DNA of 64,000 bases, from positions 744,001-808,000 of the forward strand of contig JACKKY010000001.1 in the NCBI GenBank assembly GCA_024236175.1. Reading direction: 5' to 3'. Every line of letters begins with the position of its first letter. Position 1 is the first letter of the stretch. The notes below the pieces were generated by a model. That model was not told where the DNA came from. It saw only the letters and a list, made by a program, of their open reading frames with translations, and ran no database searches. The position numbers were made by a program, and so were the translations under genes. Origin of the DNA: Novosphingobium sp. GTDB taxonomy: Bacteria; Pseudomonadota; Alphaproteobacteria; Sphingomonadales; Sphingomonadaceae. Below, piece by piece: positions 32,030 to 41,071 of this stretch.

Positions 32030-34174
32030 ATGCCGCTTTTCCGTTCTCGCCGACCGGCCCGTTCTCCCCGGCTGGCTGCATCGGCCGCCGCTTCGCTTCT
32101 CGCCCTGCTGCTTGCGCCAGCCGCCAGCGCCGGGGAAGCCGTCGTCGCGGAAAATGGCGAGTGGGGCAGCTACGGCATCCAGACCCAGTGGATCGAGCGG
32201 GATGCACGGCCCGGCGACGATTTCGACCGCTATGTGAACGGCAAGTGGAACGCCAGCGTCGAGATGCCCGAGGACAAGACCCGGATCGGCGCCTTCATCA
32301 CGCTGCGCGACCTGTCCGAAGACCGGCTGAAGGAAATCCTCGAAGAGCTGGTCTCCTCCGACAATCCGGCAGGGTCGCCGCAGGCCCGGATCGCCGCCGC
32401 CTATGGCGCCTATATGGACACCGGTGCGATCGAGGCTGCCGGGCTCGCCCCCGCGCGGCCGTTTCTCGAGCGCATCTACGCGGCAGGATCGCGGCAGGAC
32501 CTCGTGCGCCTGTTCGCCACGCCGGGCTATGCCTCGCCTGTCGGCGCCTTCGTCGACGCCGACGAGAAACAGAGCGACCGCTACGCGCTGTACCTGGGCC
32601 AGAGCGGTCTCGGCCTGCCCGACCGTGACTATTACCTCTCCGATACCGAACGCTACCGCGACATTCGCGCGAAGTACCGCGACTACCTCGCCTTCCTGCT
32701 CGGCAAGGCGGGCTACGAAGATCCCGAGACCGCCGCGGCGGCCGTGCTGGCGCTGGAAACCCGGATGGCCGGCGCGATGTGGGACCGCACGATCCAGCGC
32801 AATCGCGACCTGACCTACAACAAGCTTTCGGCCGGCGAACTGGACGCGCTCGGCCCGGACGGCCTGATGCGCACTTTCCTCGATACGCTGGGAGCAGGCG
32901 CGGCGGGCGAGGCGATCGTCGCCCAGATCCCGCCGACCGAGGAAGAACTCAACACCGCGAAGCTCTCGCCCGAAGCCGCCGCCAAGCTCGGCGGCGGGGT
33001 TCCGGAGACGATGGCGCTCGTGGCCCGCGCTCCGCTCGCCACCTGGCAGGCCTGGCTGGCAGCGCATTTCCTCAGCGACCACGCCGGCTTCCTGCCGCGC
33101 GAGATCGACGAGGCCAATTTCGCCTTCTACGGCACCGTGCTGCGCGGGCAGCCGCAGCAGCGCCAGCGCTGGAAGCGCGGCATTTCCGCGGTCGAAGGCC
33201 AGATCGGCGAACTGCTCGGGCGGATCTATGCCGAACGCTATTTCCCCGCGGAGAACAAGGCGGCGATGGACGACCTCGTCGCCAATCTGCGCAAGGCGAT
33301 GGCGGCCAATCTTTCCGATCTCGAATGGATGGGGCCGGAAACGCGCAAGGAGGCCCAAGCCAAGCTGGACGCCTTCACCCCCAAGATCGGCGCGCCGGAC
33401 CGGTTCAAGACCTACGACGGCCTGGCCCTCTCCGCCGACACGCCGCTCGCCAACCAGGTGGCGGCGGAGAAGTGGTCTCTCGATTTCCAGCTCGGACGGC
33501 TGGGCAAGGACGTCGACCGCGGCGATTGGTACATGCTGCCGCAGACGGTCAACGCCTATTACAACCCGGTCTTCAACGAGGTGGTCTTCCCGGCGGCGAT
33601 CCTGCAGCCGCCGTTCTTCAACCTCTCGGCCGACCCGGCGGTGAACTACGGCGCGATCGGCGCGGTCATCGGCCACGAGATGGGGCACGGTTTCGACGAC
33701 CAGGGCGCGAAGTCCGACGGCGAGGGCAACCTGCGCGACTGGTGGACCGCCGACGACAAGGCCAATTTCGAGGCGTTGCAGGAAAAGCTGGTCGAGCAGT
33801 TCGACGGCTTCTGCCCGTTCGACGAAGGCAAGACCTGCGTGAACGGCCAGCTTACCCTGGGCGAGAATATCGGCGATCTCGGCGGCCTCAGCCTGGCCTA
33901 CCGCGCCTACCGGCTTTCGCTCGACGGCAAGGAAGCGCCCGTGATCGACGGAACCACCGGCGACCAGCGCTTCTTCATGGCCTGGGCGCAAGTCTGGCGC
34001 GCCATGGCCCGCGAGGAACTCGCGCGGCAGTACCTCGTCACCGATCCGCACTCCCCGCCCAAATACCGGGTCAACGGCATCGTGCGCAATTTCGACGAAT
34101 GGTACCGCGCGTTCGGTGTCGAGCCGGGCGACGATCTCTATCTCCCGCCCGAGCAGCGGGTGCGTATCTGGTGA
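32030..34174 (+). CDS. M13 family zinc metallopeptidase (neprilysin/PepO-like)
   Basis: This 714-residue secreted peptidase has a signal peptide (about 1-34, ending ASAGE) and the zinc motif HEMGH at 549-553 with downstream ENIGDLGG carrying the third ligand Glu. The N-terminal DDFDRYVNGKWN and C-terminal NFDEWYRAFGV-containing regions are typical of family M13. It cleaves oligopeptides in the periplasm or at the surface. GGAG precedes the ATG at 32030 at ideal spacing. Length agrees with the family (650-750). The gene is followed by uppP 64 nt later on the same strand. Confidence 0.95.
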   Translation: MPLFRSRRPARSPRLAASAAASLLALLLAPAASAGEAVVAENGEWGSYGIQTQWIERDARPGDDFDRYVNGKWNASVEMPEDKTRIGAFITLRDLSEDRLKEILEELVSSDNPAGSPQARIAAAYGAYMDTGAIEAAGLAPARPFLERIYAAGSRQDLVRLFATPGYASPVGAFVDADEKQSDRYALYLGQSGLGLPDRDYYLSDTERYRDIRAKYRDYLAFLLGKAGYEDPETAAAAVLALETRMAGAMWDRTIQRNRDLTYNKLSAGELDALGPDGLMRTFLDTLGAGAAGEAIVAQIPPTEEELNTAKLSPEAAAKLGGGVPETMALVARAPLATWQAWLAAHFLSDHAGFLPREIDEANFAFYGTVLRGQPQQRQRWKRGISAVEGQIGELLGRIYAERYFPAENKAAMDDLVANLRKAMAANLSDLEWMGPETRKEAQAKLDAFTPKIGAPDRFKTYDGLALSADTPLANQVAAEKWSLDFQLGRLGKDVDRGDWYMLPQTVNAYYNPVFNEVVFPAAILQPPFFNLSADPAVNYGAIGAVIGHEMGHGFDDQGAKSDGEGNLRDWWTADDKANFEALQEKLVEQFDGFCPFDEGKTCVNGQLTLGENIGDLGGLSLAYRAYRLSLDGKEAPVIDGTTGDQRFFMAWAQVWRAMAREELARQYLVTDPHSPPKYRVNGIVRNFDEWYRAFGVEPGDDLYLPPEQRVRIW

Positions 34175-34238
34175 TAAGCGCCTGCCGGGACACGGTTCTG
34201 CTTGACTTGACGGCACCGCCCGGCATCACCGCAGCCCC

Positions 34239-35051
34239 ATGGACCTGACCGTCACCGCGATCCTGCTCGGCATTGTCGAGGGTCTCACCGAGTTCATCCC
34301 CGTCTCCTCGACCGGGCACCTGATCCTCGCTTCCGAGATCTTCGGCTACGACGCCGACCAGTGGAAAGTCTTCAACGTCGTCATCCAGCTCGGCGCGATC
34401 CTGGCGGTGGTGGTGCAGTACTGGCGCACCTTCTGGGCGGTCGGCAAGGGCCTGCTGAGCCTTGAGCCGATGAGCATCGCCTTCGTGCGCAACATCCTGA
34501 TCGCCTTCCTGCCGTCCGCCGTGCTCGGCCTCGCCTTCAAACCCTATATCGACATCATGCTGGGCAGCCCGATGATCGTGGGCTGGGCGCTGATCGCCGG
34601 CGGCATCGCGATCCTGATCATCGAACGCGTCGCCAGGCCCGGGCCCCTGTCCGGCGTCGCCGAATTGCCCGCGAGCCAGTGCCTGGGCGTCGGCATCCTG
34701 CAATGCCTGGCCATGATCCCGGGCGTCAGCCGCTCCGGCGCGACGATCATGGGCGCGCTCGCCATGGGGATCGAGCGGCGGACCGCGGCCGAATTCAGCT
34801 TCTTCCTTGCCGTGCCGACCATGCTCGGCGCGACCGCGCTGGAGCTGTTCGACAACCGCGAAGCGCTCGCTTCCGGGCTCGGCCCGGTCGGCTGGAACGA
34901 GATCGCGATCGGCTTCGGCGTTTCCTTCATCGTCGCGCTGGTGGTGATCCGTGCCTTCGTCGCTTTCGTCAGCCGCTCCGGCTTCGCGCCTTTCGCCTGG
35001 TACCGGATCGCAGCCGGGGCCCTGGCAGTCCTGCTGCTATCGCGGGCCTGA
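34239..35051 (+). CDS. uppP: Undecaprenyl-diphosphate phosphatase
   Basis: A polytopic membrane protein of 270 residues with both BacA/UppP signature regions: EGLTEFIPVSSTGHLIL near the N-terminus (Glu-rich catalytic motif) and PGVSRSGATIMGAL with the catalytic Arg-Ser. It recycles undecaprenyl pyrophosphate to the monophosphate carrier for peptidoglycan and polysaccharide synthesis, and confers basal bacitracin tolerance in other bacteria. About seven to eight transmembrane segments are apparent. It stands between the M13 peptidase and a small lipoprotein on the same strand. Confidence 0.95.
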   Translation: MDLTVTAILLGIVEGLTEFIPVSSTGHLILASEIFGYDADQWKVFNVVIQLGAILAVVVQYWRTFWAVGKGLLSLEPMSIAFVRNILIAFLPSAVLGLAFKPYIDIMLGSPMIVGWALIAGGIAILIIERVARPGPLSGVAELPASQCLGVGILQCLAMIPGVSRSGATIMGALAMGIERRTAAEFSFFLAVPTMLGATALELFDNREALASGLGPVGWNEIAIGFGVSFIVALVVIRAFVAFVSRSGFAPFAWYRIAAGALAVLLLSRA

Positions 35052-35149
35052 GCCGGGCGCGGCGGAACGACATCCTCCCTTTCGAGATTTTCGGGAACCA
35101 ACCGCTACCCGGCGTGTTCCTGTCCCGACACACCAGAAGGGGATTATCG

Positions 35150-35419
35150 ATGAAATCACTTCCGAAGAGCCTAGTGCTGGCCTCCACCCTGTCCCTTGGC
35201 CTGGCCGTCGCCGCCTGCGACAGCCCGGCGGAAAACGCCATGGAAGACCAGGCCGAGGCTATCGAAGACGCGGCCGACGCGCAGGCCGACGCCATGGAAG
35301 AGCAAGCCGACGCCATGGCGCCCGCGGCCGAGGAAGCCATGGAAGAGCAGGCCGAAGCCGTTCGCGAAGCCGGCGAGGAAAAGGCCGACGCGATGGAAGA
35401 CGCAGCCGACGAGATGTAG
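35150..35419 (+). CDS. Small Ala/Glu/Asp-rich lipoprotein
   Basis: This 89-residue product has a lipoprotein signal ending VAAC (Cys23). The mature part is almost entirely repeats of the type EEQADAM/EDAADAQ, acidic and Ala-rich with Met at regular spacing, which predicts a long helix or coiled coil in the periplasm. I do not recognise an enzyme. AGAAGGGG precedes the ATG. It may be a structural or stress-related envelope lipoprotein. A strong terminator follows at 35473. Confidence 0.75.
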   Translation: MKSLPKSLVLASTLSLGLAVAACDSPAENAMEDQAEAIEDAADAQADAMEEQADAMAPAAEEAMEEQAEAVREAGEEKADAMEDAADEM

Positions 35420-35472
35420 CGCCCGATACGGAGCTTGCCAGTTGTTCAACCGCCATCCGGTTGACAGCGAGG

Positions 35473-35503
35473 GGCCGGCGGCACCAGATGCCGTCGGCCT
35501 TTT
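35473..35503 (+). terminator. Rho-independent terminator after the lipoprotein gene
   Basis: GGCCGGCGGCA (35473-35483) pairs with TGCCGTCGGCC (35489-35499) with one G-T pair, loop CCAGA, followed by TTTT. It separates the lipoprotein gene from ppk2. Confidence 0.85.
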
Positions 35504-35604
35504 GCGTTGTGTTTTCGTGAGATGAGCCGGTGCAAATGGCTTGCCCGGTCGCGGCCTTGGGATAGGTTGCCCGATTGCACAACGGGCCGGAAGGAAAGAT
35601 TGCG

Positions 35605-36381
35605 ATGGGCAAGCTCAAGGGCAAGCAATACCGCAACCTGCTTGAATCGATGGAGGAAGAGCTTGTCGCCATGGCGCGCTGGGCCGCGGCGACCGGTGCG
35701 CGAATCGTCGTGATCTTCGAAGGGCGGGACACGGCCGGAAAGGGCGGTGCGATCAAGGCCGTCGCGAGCCGCATCAACCCGCGCCAGTGCAGGACCGTGG
35801 CGCTGACCAAGCCCGACGCGCATGAGGCGGGGCAGTGGTATTTCCAGCGCTATGTCGCCCACTTGCCGAGCAAGGGCGAAATCGTCCTGTTCGACCGCAG
35901 CTGGTACAACCGGGCCGGTGTCGAGAAGGTGATGGGTTTCGCCGATCCGGAAGAGGTGGAACGGTTTCTCTACGAGGTCCCCACCTTCGAGAAGCTGCTC
36001 ATCGACGACGGCATCCTGCTGTTCAAATACTGGCTCTCCTGCGACCAGGAAAAGCAGGAGGAACGCCTTGCCGAACGGCTCGACGACCCCCTGAAACGCT
36101 GGAAACTCTCGCCGATCGACCTCGTCGCCCGGACCCAGTACCGGGCCTATACGCTGGCCCGCGAGGAGATGCTGAAAGCAACCCATACCGCCCATGCACC
36201 CTGGACCATCGTCGACTTCAACGACCAGAAGCTGGGACGGCTGACGCTGATACGCGATTTGCTCGACCGCCTGCCCGATACCGATGTCGAACCCGCCGAA
36301 GTAGAATTCGAACCGCTGGGCCACGAACCCTTCGAGGAGGAATTCGGCGTGCTCAAGCCGATTCAGTCCTTTCCCGCCTAG
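35605..36381 (+). CDS. ppk2: Polyphosphate kinase 2
   Basis: This 258-residue single-domain PPK2 has the Walker A EGRDTAGKGG (39-48), FDRSWYNRAGVE containing Walker B and the lid residues, and LSCDQEKQEERL. PPK2 enzymes use polyphosphate to phosphorylate nucleoside mono- or diphosphates, or the reverse; the class (I-III) cannot be fixed by eye. The ATG at 35605 is preceded by GGAAGGAAAG. It is free-standing after a terminator. Confidence 0.9.
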   Translation: MGKLKGKQYRNLLESMEEELVAMARWAAATGARIVVIFEGRDTAGKGGAIKAVASRINPRQCRTVALTKPDAHEAGQWYFQRYVAHLPSKGEIVLFDRSWYNRAGVEKVMGFADPEEVERFLYEVPTFEKLLIDDGILLFKYWLSCDQEKQEERLAERLDDPLKRWKLSPIDLVARTQYRAYTLAREEMLKATHTAHAPWTIVDFNDQKLGRLTLIRDLLDRLPDTDVEPAEVEFEPLGHEPFEEEFGVLKPIQSFPA

Positions 36382-36523
36382 CCTTTTGCGGCGTGCTGTC
36401 GCTTGACTTTGGCGCGCTTCTGGCGCAATGGGCCGCTCACTTTGACGGGCGGCGGATTTCCGCCGCTCTGTTTGTTTGCAAGGCCGCCCGACAGCGCGGC
36501 GATCGAAAGTTCAGGATAGCGCC

Positions 36524-36691
36524 ATGGCGAAGCCCGCAACCGTCAAGATTCGGCTGGTTTCCACCGCCGACACCGGATTCTTCTATGTGACCAAGAAGAA
36601 TCCGCGCAACCAGACCGAGAAGATGAGCTTCCGCAAGTACGACCCCGTCGTGCGCAAGCATGTCGAATTCAAGGAAGCCAAGATCAAGTAA
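36524..36691 (+). CDS. rpmG: 50S ribosomal protein L33
   Basis: A 55-residue basic protein beginning MAKPATVKIRLVSTADTGFFYVTKKNPRN and ending with FKEAKIK, the standard proteobacterial L33 without the four zinc cysteines. It binds 23S rRNA near the E site. AGGA lies upstream of the ATG. It stands alone between ppk2 and lolA. Confidence 0.97.
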   Translation: MAKPATVKIRLVSTADTGFFYVTKKNPRNQTEKMSFRKYDPVVRKHVEFKEAKIK

Positions 36692-36741
36692 GGTCTTGGG
36701 TTCACGGCAGGTTCAAGGCTAACACCCTAGTGGGAGAGGCC

Positions 36742-37392
36742 ATGAACCGCATTTCGAAAACCTTCCGCAATCTTGCCGGCGCGGCCGCTTTGGCCGCGCT
36801 TGGCGCGACTGTGCCGCTCGCGCTTCCCGCCTCCGCCGCGCAGGCGAAGCCGTCGGACCTGGCCGAAGCCGTGGCGGCGCTGCGCGCGATTTCGACGATG
36901 CGCGCGGATTTCACGCAGACCGACCGCAGCGGCCAGACCGTGGGCGGCGTGCTGACGCTCAAGCGGCCGGGGCGAATCCGCTTCCAGTACGAAGACAGCG
37001 TGCCGATGCTGATCGTCGGCAACGGCAAGTCGCTGACGATGATCGACTACGAAGTGAACCAGGTGCAGCGCTGGCCGATCAGGAACAGCCCGCTGGGAGC
37101 ACTGCTCGATCCCAATCGCGACGTGGCGCGCTACGGCACGCTGAAGCCCACCGGCAACCCGGATGTCGTCAGCGTGGAAGTGCGCGATACGGAGCATCCC
37201 GAATACGGGCTGATCACGCTGGTGTTCGTCCGCAAGCCCTCTGCGCCCGGCGGGCTCGAACTCGTCAGCTGGGTCGCGCTCGACTCGCAGAACAAGCGCA
37301 CGACGATTCGGCTCGCGAACCAGCGCTACGGCATCCCCGTTTCGGACAACACGTTCAGGTACAACGATCCGCGCCAGCGGGTTCGTCGATAG
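36742..37392 (+). CDS. lolA: Outer-membrane lipoprotein carrier protein LolA-like
   Basis: The 216-residue product has a signal peptide (about 1-35) and the LolA fold: LRAISTMRADFTQTDRSGQTVGGVLTLKRPGRIRFQY, then a run of beta strands. It would shuttle lipoproteins across the periplasm from LolCDE. No lolB is seen, as is usual for alphaproteobacteria. GGGAGAGG precedes the ATG at 36742, which I prefer to one 12 nt upstream. A terminator follows at 37585. Confidence 0.9.
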   Translation: MNRISKTFRNLAGAAALAALGATVPLALPASAAQAKPSDLAEAVAALRAISTMRADFTQTDRSGQTVGGVLTLKRPGRIRFQYEDSVPMLIVGNGKSLTMIDYEVNQVQRWPIRNSPLGALLDPNRDVARYGTLKPTGNPDVVSVEVRDTEHPEYGLITLVFVRKPSAPGGLELVSWVALDSQNKRTTIRLANQRYGIPVSDNTFRYNDPRQRVRR

Positions 37393-37753
37393 CAGGAAAC
37401 GCATTGTCGAGGTTTGTGCCGGCATTGCGACAAACTGCGACAAGTCTGTCGGTTCCGTTCACTTGGCAGAAAGCTCAAACTTCCTAAATTGGAACTTGTC
37501 GGAGCGGCCTGAGGCGGGTTTCCCCCCTGTTGCCCGCGCCTCCTGACCGGCGGCTCTGACCAAGCGTGACGAACGCTGACAAGGAACCCTCGTCCCATTG
37601 CCCCCGGGACGAGGGTTTTCCTTTTGGTGGGAGAGTTTCGTGGCGTCTGTTCGGGTTTGCTGGCGCAAACCCTGCGCCCGGCACCAGCCCACTCCCCCAC
37701 CACGACCCCCGGCAAGGCTGGAAAAGACGGGTCAACGCACCTAAAGCCCTCCC
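37393..37753. other. 361-nt gap with stable hairpins and a terminator; possible small RNA
   Basis: No protein-coding gene is supported. Two hairpins are visible: GAGGCGGG with CCCGC-GCCTC (about 37510-37551, one bulge) and a perfect 12-bp stem at 37585-37617 followed by T-rich sequence. The arrangement could be the 3' end of the lolA mRNA, or an independent small RNA ending at the terminator. Which it is cannot be decided by eye. Confidence 0.4.
37585..37626 (+). terminator. Strong Rho-independent terminator before xthA
   Basis: AACCCTCGTCCC (37585-37596) pairs perfectly with GGGACGAGGGTT (37606-37617) and is followed by TTTCCTTTT. It isolates xthA from lolA and whatever is transcribed between them. 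Confidence 0.9.
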
Positions 37754-38548
37754 ATGGTCAAAATCGCCACCTGGAACATCAATTCGGTCCGCCTGCGCAT
37801 GCCGCAAGTCGAGCGTTTCCTCACCGAGCACGCGCCCGACGTGCTGAGCTTGCAGGAAATCAAGACGGTGGAGGAACTCTTCCCGCACGAGGCCTTCGAG
37901 AAGCTCGGCTACACCCATCGCGCGGTTCACGGGCAGAAGGGCTATCACGGCGTCGCCACCGTCAGCCGCATCCCGCTCAGGGAATTCAGCCGGCACGACT
38001 GGCAGGACAACGGCGAGGCGCGCCATGTCGGCGTGGAGCTGCTCGGCCCCGGCCAGGGGATGATCCTGGAGAACGTCTACGTGCCCGCCGGCGGCGACAC
38101 CCCGGACCGCGAGCAGAACCTCAAGTTCGGTCAGAAGCTGGACTTCCTGGAGCGCATGGCGTTCTGGGCGGACGCGATCGACCGGCCGACGCTGATCGTC
38201 GGCGACTTCAACATCGCCCCGCTCGAATGCGACGTGTGGAACCACAAGCAGCTGCTCAAGGTCGTCAGCCACACGCCGATCGAGATCGAGGCGCTGGACC
38301 GCTTCCGGAATGCCCACGGCTGGGTGGACCTCGGCCGGGAGCTGATCCCGGCGCCGGAACGCTACTACAGCTGGTGGAGCTACCGCGCGAAGGACTGGCG
38401 CCAGGGCGATCGCGGGCGGCGGCTCGACCATATGTGGGCTTCGCCGCAGCTCGCGGCGCAGGCGCTGAACCACCAGGTGATCGAGGAAACGCGCGACTGG
38501 GAGAAATGCTCCGACCACGTGCCGCTGGTCATGGAGTTCGACCTCTGA
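37754..38548 (+). CDS. xthA: Exodeoxyribonuclease III
   Basis: This 264-residue enzyme of the exonuclease-endonuclease-phosphatase fold begins MVKIATWNINSVRLR and has LQEIK with the metal-binding Glu35, the catalytic GDFNIAP, LDHMWAS and the terminal SDHVPL histidine. It acts as AP endonuclease and 3'-exonuclease in base-excision repair. The GTP cyclohydrolase frame begins within the last codon and stop, so the two genes are coupled. Confidence 0.95.
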   Translation: MVKIATWNINSVRLRMPQVERFLTEHAPDVLSLQEIKTVEELFPHEAFEKLGYTHRAVHGQKGYHGVATVSRIPLREFSRHDWQDNGEARHVGVELLGPGQGMILENVYVPAGGDTPDREQNLKFGQKLDFLERMAFWADAIDRPTLIVGDFNIAPLECDVWNHKQLLKVVSHTPIEIEALDRFRNAHGWVDLGRELIPAPERYYSWWSYRAKDWRQGDRGRRLDHMWASPQLAAQALNHQVIEETRDWEKCSDHVPLVMEFDL

Positions 38549-39618
38549 GCGAGGAAGGGCCTTCCCCTTCCCGGCGTGTTGCGCTCGCGCTTGATGCGTT
38601 GCGCCACGGATGGCCCGTAAGCGTCGGCGGCAGCTTCACCCTGCTGCCGGCGGAGACGGGCTTCGGGCAGGCGGTGGCGGCGCCCCGCATGCTGATCTCC
38701 GCCGCCCGCGCCGTCACGCTCAAGCTCGCCAACCAGCGCGAAGCGGCCGAACCGCAGGCCCCGGTGCTGATCCGGGCAGCCGAGCCGTTCGACCTTGAAC
38801 AGGCGCGCGCCGTGGCCGACCCGGCGCTGGACCTGCTCTATCCGATGAAGGGCCCGTTCGCCGCCGAACATCTCGATGACCGCGAGGCCGCCGAAGCGGC
38901 GATGGAACTGGCGAGGCTGGCCGGCGTGCTGCCCGCCTTCCTCGTCGATCCCGAACCGGCGGGAGAAGCGCAGGCCGTCTCCCCGGCCGACCTTGCCGAG
39001 TGGAAGGACACGAGCCGGCTTGCCATCGCCTCTCGCGCAAGGCTGCCGGTGGCGGCCTGCGAGGACGCCGAGATCGTCGCCTTTCGCTCGGCCGACGACC
39101 TGCGCGAGCACGTGGCCCTGATCATCGGCCGGCAGGACGGCGCCGCCGCGCCGCTGGTCAGGCTCCATTCCGAATGCCTTACCGGCGACATCCTCGGCAG
39201 CCTCAAATGCGATTGCGGGCCCCAGCTCGACGCGGCGCTCGCGGCGATGGCCGAACAGGCCCGCTCCGGCGGCTGGGGCGTGCTGCTCTACCTGCGCCAG
39301 GAAGGCCGCGGCATCGGCCTGATCAACAAGCTGAGGGCCTATCGGCTGCAGGACCAGGGATACGACACCGTCGACGCCAACAACCGCCTGGGCCTGCCGA
39401 CCGAAGCGCGCGACTTCCCGGTGGCGGCGCGAATGCTGGCGCTGCTGGGCGTCCACGCGATCCAGCTGATGACCAACAATCCGGCCAAGGTCGAGGCGCT
39501 CGAGGCCGAGGGCGTGACCGTTTCCGAGCGGGTACCGCACCAGCTTCCGCCCAATCCGCACAACGAACGCTACCTAGCGACCAAGCGCGACCGCACCGGG
39601 CACCTGCTGGATGACTGA
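38545..39618 (+). CDS. ribA: GTP cyclohydrolase II (RibA), probable CTG start
   Basis: About 357 residues. The C-terminal half is a clear GTP cyclohydrolase II: HSECLTGDILGSLKCDCG with the three zinc cysteines, LRQEGRGIGLINKLRAY, and DTVDANNRLGLPTEARDF. The N-terminal 150 residues form the extension seen in alphaproteobacterial RibA and do not carry the DHBP-synthase motifs. No in-frame ATG, GTG or TTG exists before a poorly placed TTG at 38599. The CTG at 38545 overlaps the xthA stop (CTGA), with GGAG 8 nt upstream, so a coupled CTG start is the best reading. It opens riboflavin synthesis. Confidence 0.85.
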   Translation: MSEEGPSPSRRVALALDALRHGWPVSVGGSFTLLPAETGFGQAVAAPRMLISAARAVTLKLANQREAAEPQAPVLIRAAEPFDLEQARAVADPALDLLYPMKGPFAAEHLDDREAAEAAMELARLAGVLPAFLVDPEPAGEAQAVSPADLAEWKDTSRLAIASRARLPVAACEDAEIVAFRSADDLREHVALIIGRQDGAAAPLVRLHSECLTGDILGSLKCDCGPQLDAALAAMAEQARSGGWGVLLYLRQEGRGIGLINKLRAYRLQDQGYDTVDANNRLGLPTEARDFPVAARMLALLGVHAIQLMTNNPAKVEALEAEGVTVSERVPHQLPPNPHNERYLATKRDRTGHLLDD

Positions 39619-40108
39619 CTGGACCATCCGGCCGGAGCGCCCCGGCGACGAGGACAGGATCCACGCCGTGGTCGCCGAGGCTTTCGACGGGATGCCCTTC
39701 GCCGACGGCACCGAGCCGGACCTGGTCGACCGGTTGCGCGGCAATGGTGAGCTGCTGCTTTCGCTGGTCGCCGAAACCGATACGATCATCGGTCACATCG
39801 GCTTCAACCCGATATCCATCGACGGGAAGGATTGCGGCTGGGTGCAGCTCTCGCCGGTTTCCGTGGTCCCCTCAAGGCAGCGCTCGGGAATCGGCAGCGC
39901 CCTGATAAAGGCGGGAATTGCCGAAATGCGCCGGCGCGGCGTCCGCGGGATCGGCGTGGAAGGCGATCCCGCCTATTATGAACGCTTCGGCTTCACAGTC
40001 ATCGAAGGGCTCGGCATCGCCGGTCCGCACGCCGAGTATTTTCGCGCGCTGGTGCTTTCGGGCGACGCTCCGATAGGCGAGGTGCGCTACGCTTCGGCGT
40101 TCTACTGA
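39611..40108 (+). CDS. GNAT family N-acetyltransferase
   Basis: This 165-residue protein shows the GNAT pattern: beta strands around GHIGFNPISI, then WVQLSPVSVVPSRQRSGIGSALIKAG with the acetyl-CoA loop RxxGxGxA as RQRSGIGSA, and ERFGFTVIEGLGI. It resembles YhbS-like acetyltransferases. The start overlaps the ribA stop by 8 nt, so the two are coupled; the substrate is unknown and a link to riboflavin is not implied. It converges on the beta-helix gene with no space for a terminator. Confidence 0.85.
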   Translation: MTDWTIRPERPGDEDRIHAVVAEAFDGMPFADGTEPDLVDRLRGNGELLLSLVAETDTIIGHIGFNPISIDGKDCGWVQLSPVSVVPSRQRSGIGSALIKAGIAEMRRRGVRGIGVEGDPAYYERFGFTVIEGLGIAGPHAEYFRALVLSGDAPIGEVRYASAFY

Positions 40109-41071
40109 TCAGCGCCTGTCCTTGCGGATCAGCCCCGGCCCCAGCGCATTCGGGCCGATCGCCAGCCGGTCGCCCGACCAGTCGGCGACGAAGGTGCTGT
40201 TGCGGCTCACGCCGGGCGCGAAGCGCGCATCGTTGTTCTCGATGATCAGCCCGTCCGAACTGTGCTCGTGCGCTTCCGGGGCGACGGCGATGAAGGCCGA
40301 GTAGTTCTCCTTGTCGCGCCCCTGCACGAACCAGTTGTTGGCGATCCGGCCGGTCGAGCCGCCGGACAGGTCGATCATGTAGTTCGTCGAACGGCCGCCC
40401 GAATCGTCGAAGCTGGAATTGAGCACGGCGACGCGCCGCGACCACGTCTTGACGTAGTGCCCCCCTCGCCCGCCTTCGAAGCGGCTGCGGGTGACGGTGA
40501 GCGCGCCGTAATTGCCGATATAGATCGAATGCGCGCAGCCGCCCGCGCCCTCGCAGGTGCCGAGGCGGGTGAACGTCGACTTGTCGATGGCGATCGTCCC
40601 CGAAGAATCGTTGCCGGAAAGGATGCCTTGCTCGCTGTCGCGGAACCAGGTCTGGGAGACCACCAGGTCGCCGCGCTCCAGCCGGATGCCCGCACCGTTC
40701 TTGTCGGGGACGCGGATGTTGGCGAAGACCAGCCCTTCCACCCGGGCGCTGCGGCCGCGCAGCACCAGCGCCGCCTTGCCTTCGCAGGCCGCACCTTCGA
40801 GCACCGACTGGCCGGGCACCTCGGCGATATAGGTGACGTTGCCCGCATCCTGCACGGCGCAATCGACGAAGCGGTAGGGCGCGAAGCGGATCGTGCCGGT
40901 GCCGCCGCCGATCGCGTTCACGGCATCCTGCAGGCGCTCGTAGCCCTTGCCGGTTTCGACCACCGTGTAGGGTGCGCCCTGCTGCGCGGGGGCCGGGGCG
41001 GAAATCGCCGCCAAGGCAAGCGCCGCGCTGGCGGTGGCGGAACGAATGGCGAAACGGGGAATGCGGGTCAT
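40109..41071 (-). CDS. Secreted right-handed beta-helix (pectin-lyase-like) protein
   Basis: The 320-residue product has a signal peptide (about 1-30, ending APAQQ). The mature part shows regular strand repeats of the parallel beta-helix type (IRLERGDLVVSQTWF, SIYIGNYGALTVTRSRFEGG, GLIIENNDARF). No polysaccharide-lyase catalytic set is evident, so it may be a carbohydrate-binding or structural relative. It is monocistronic with a 385-nt upstream gap, and its stop lies immediately next to the end of the GNAT gene. Confidence 0.8.
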   Translation of the reverse strand: MTRIPRFAIRSATASAALALAAISAPAPAQQGAPYTVVETGKGYERLQDAVNAIGGGTGTIRFAPYRFVDCAVQDAGNVTYIAEVPGQSVLEGAACEGKAALVLRGRSARVEGLVFANIRVPDKNGAGIRLERGDLVVSQTWFRDSEQGILSGNDSSGTIAIDKSTFTRLGTCEGAGGCAHSIYIGNYGALTVTRSRFEGGRGGHYVKTWSRRVAVLNSSFDDSGGRSTNYMIDLSGGSTGRIANNWFVQGRDKENYSAFIAVAPEAHEHSSDGLIIENNDARFAPGVSRNSTFVADWSGDRLAIGPNALGPGLIRKDRR

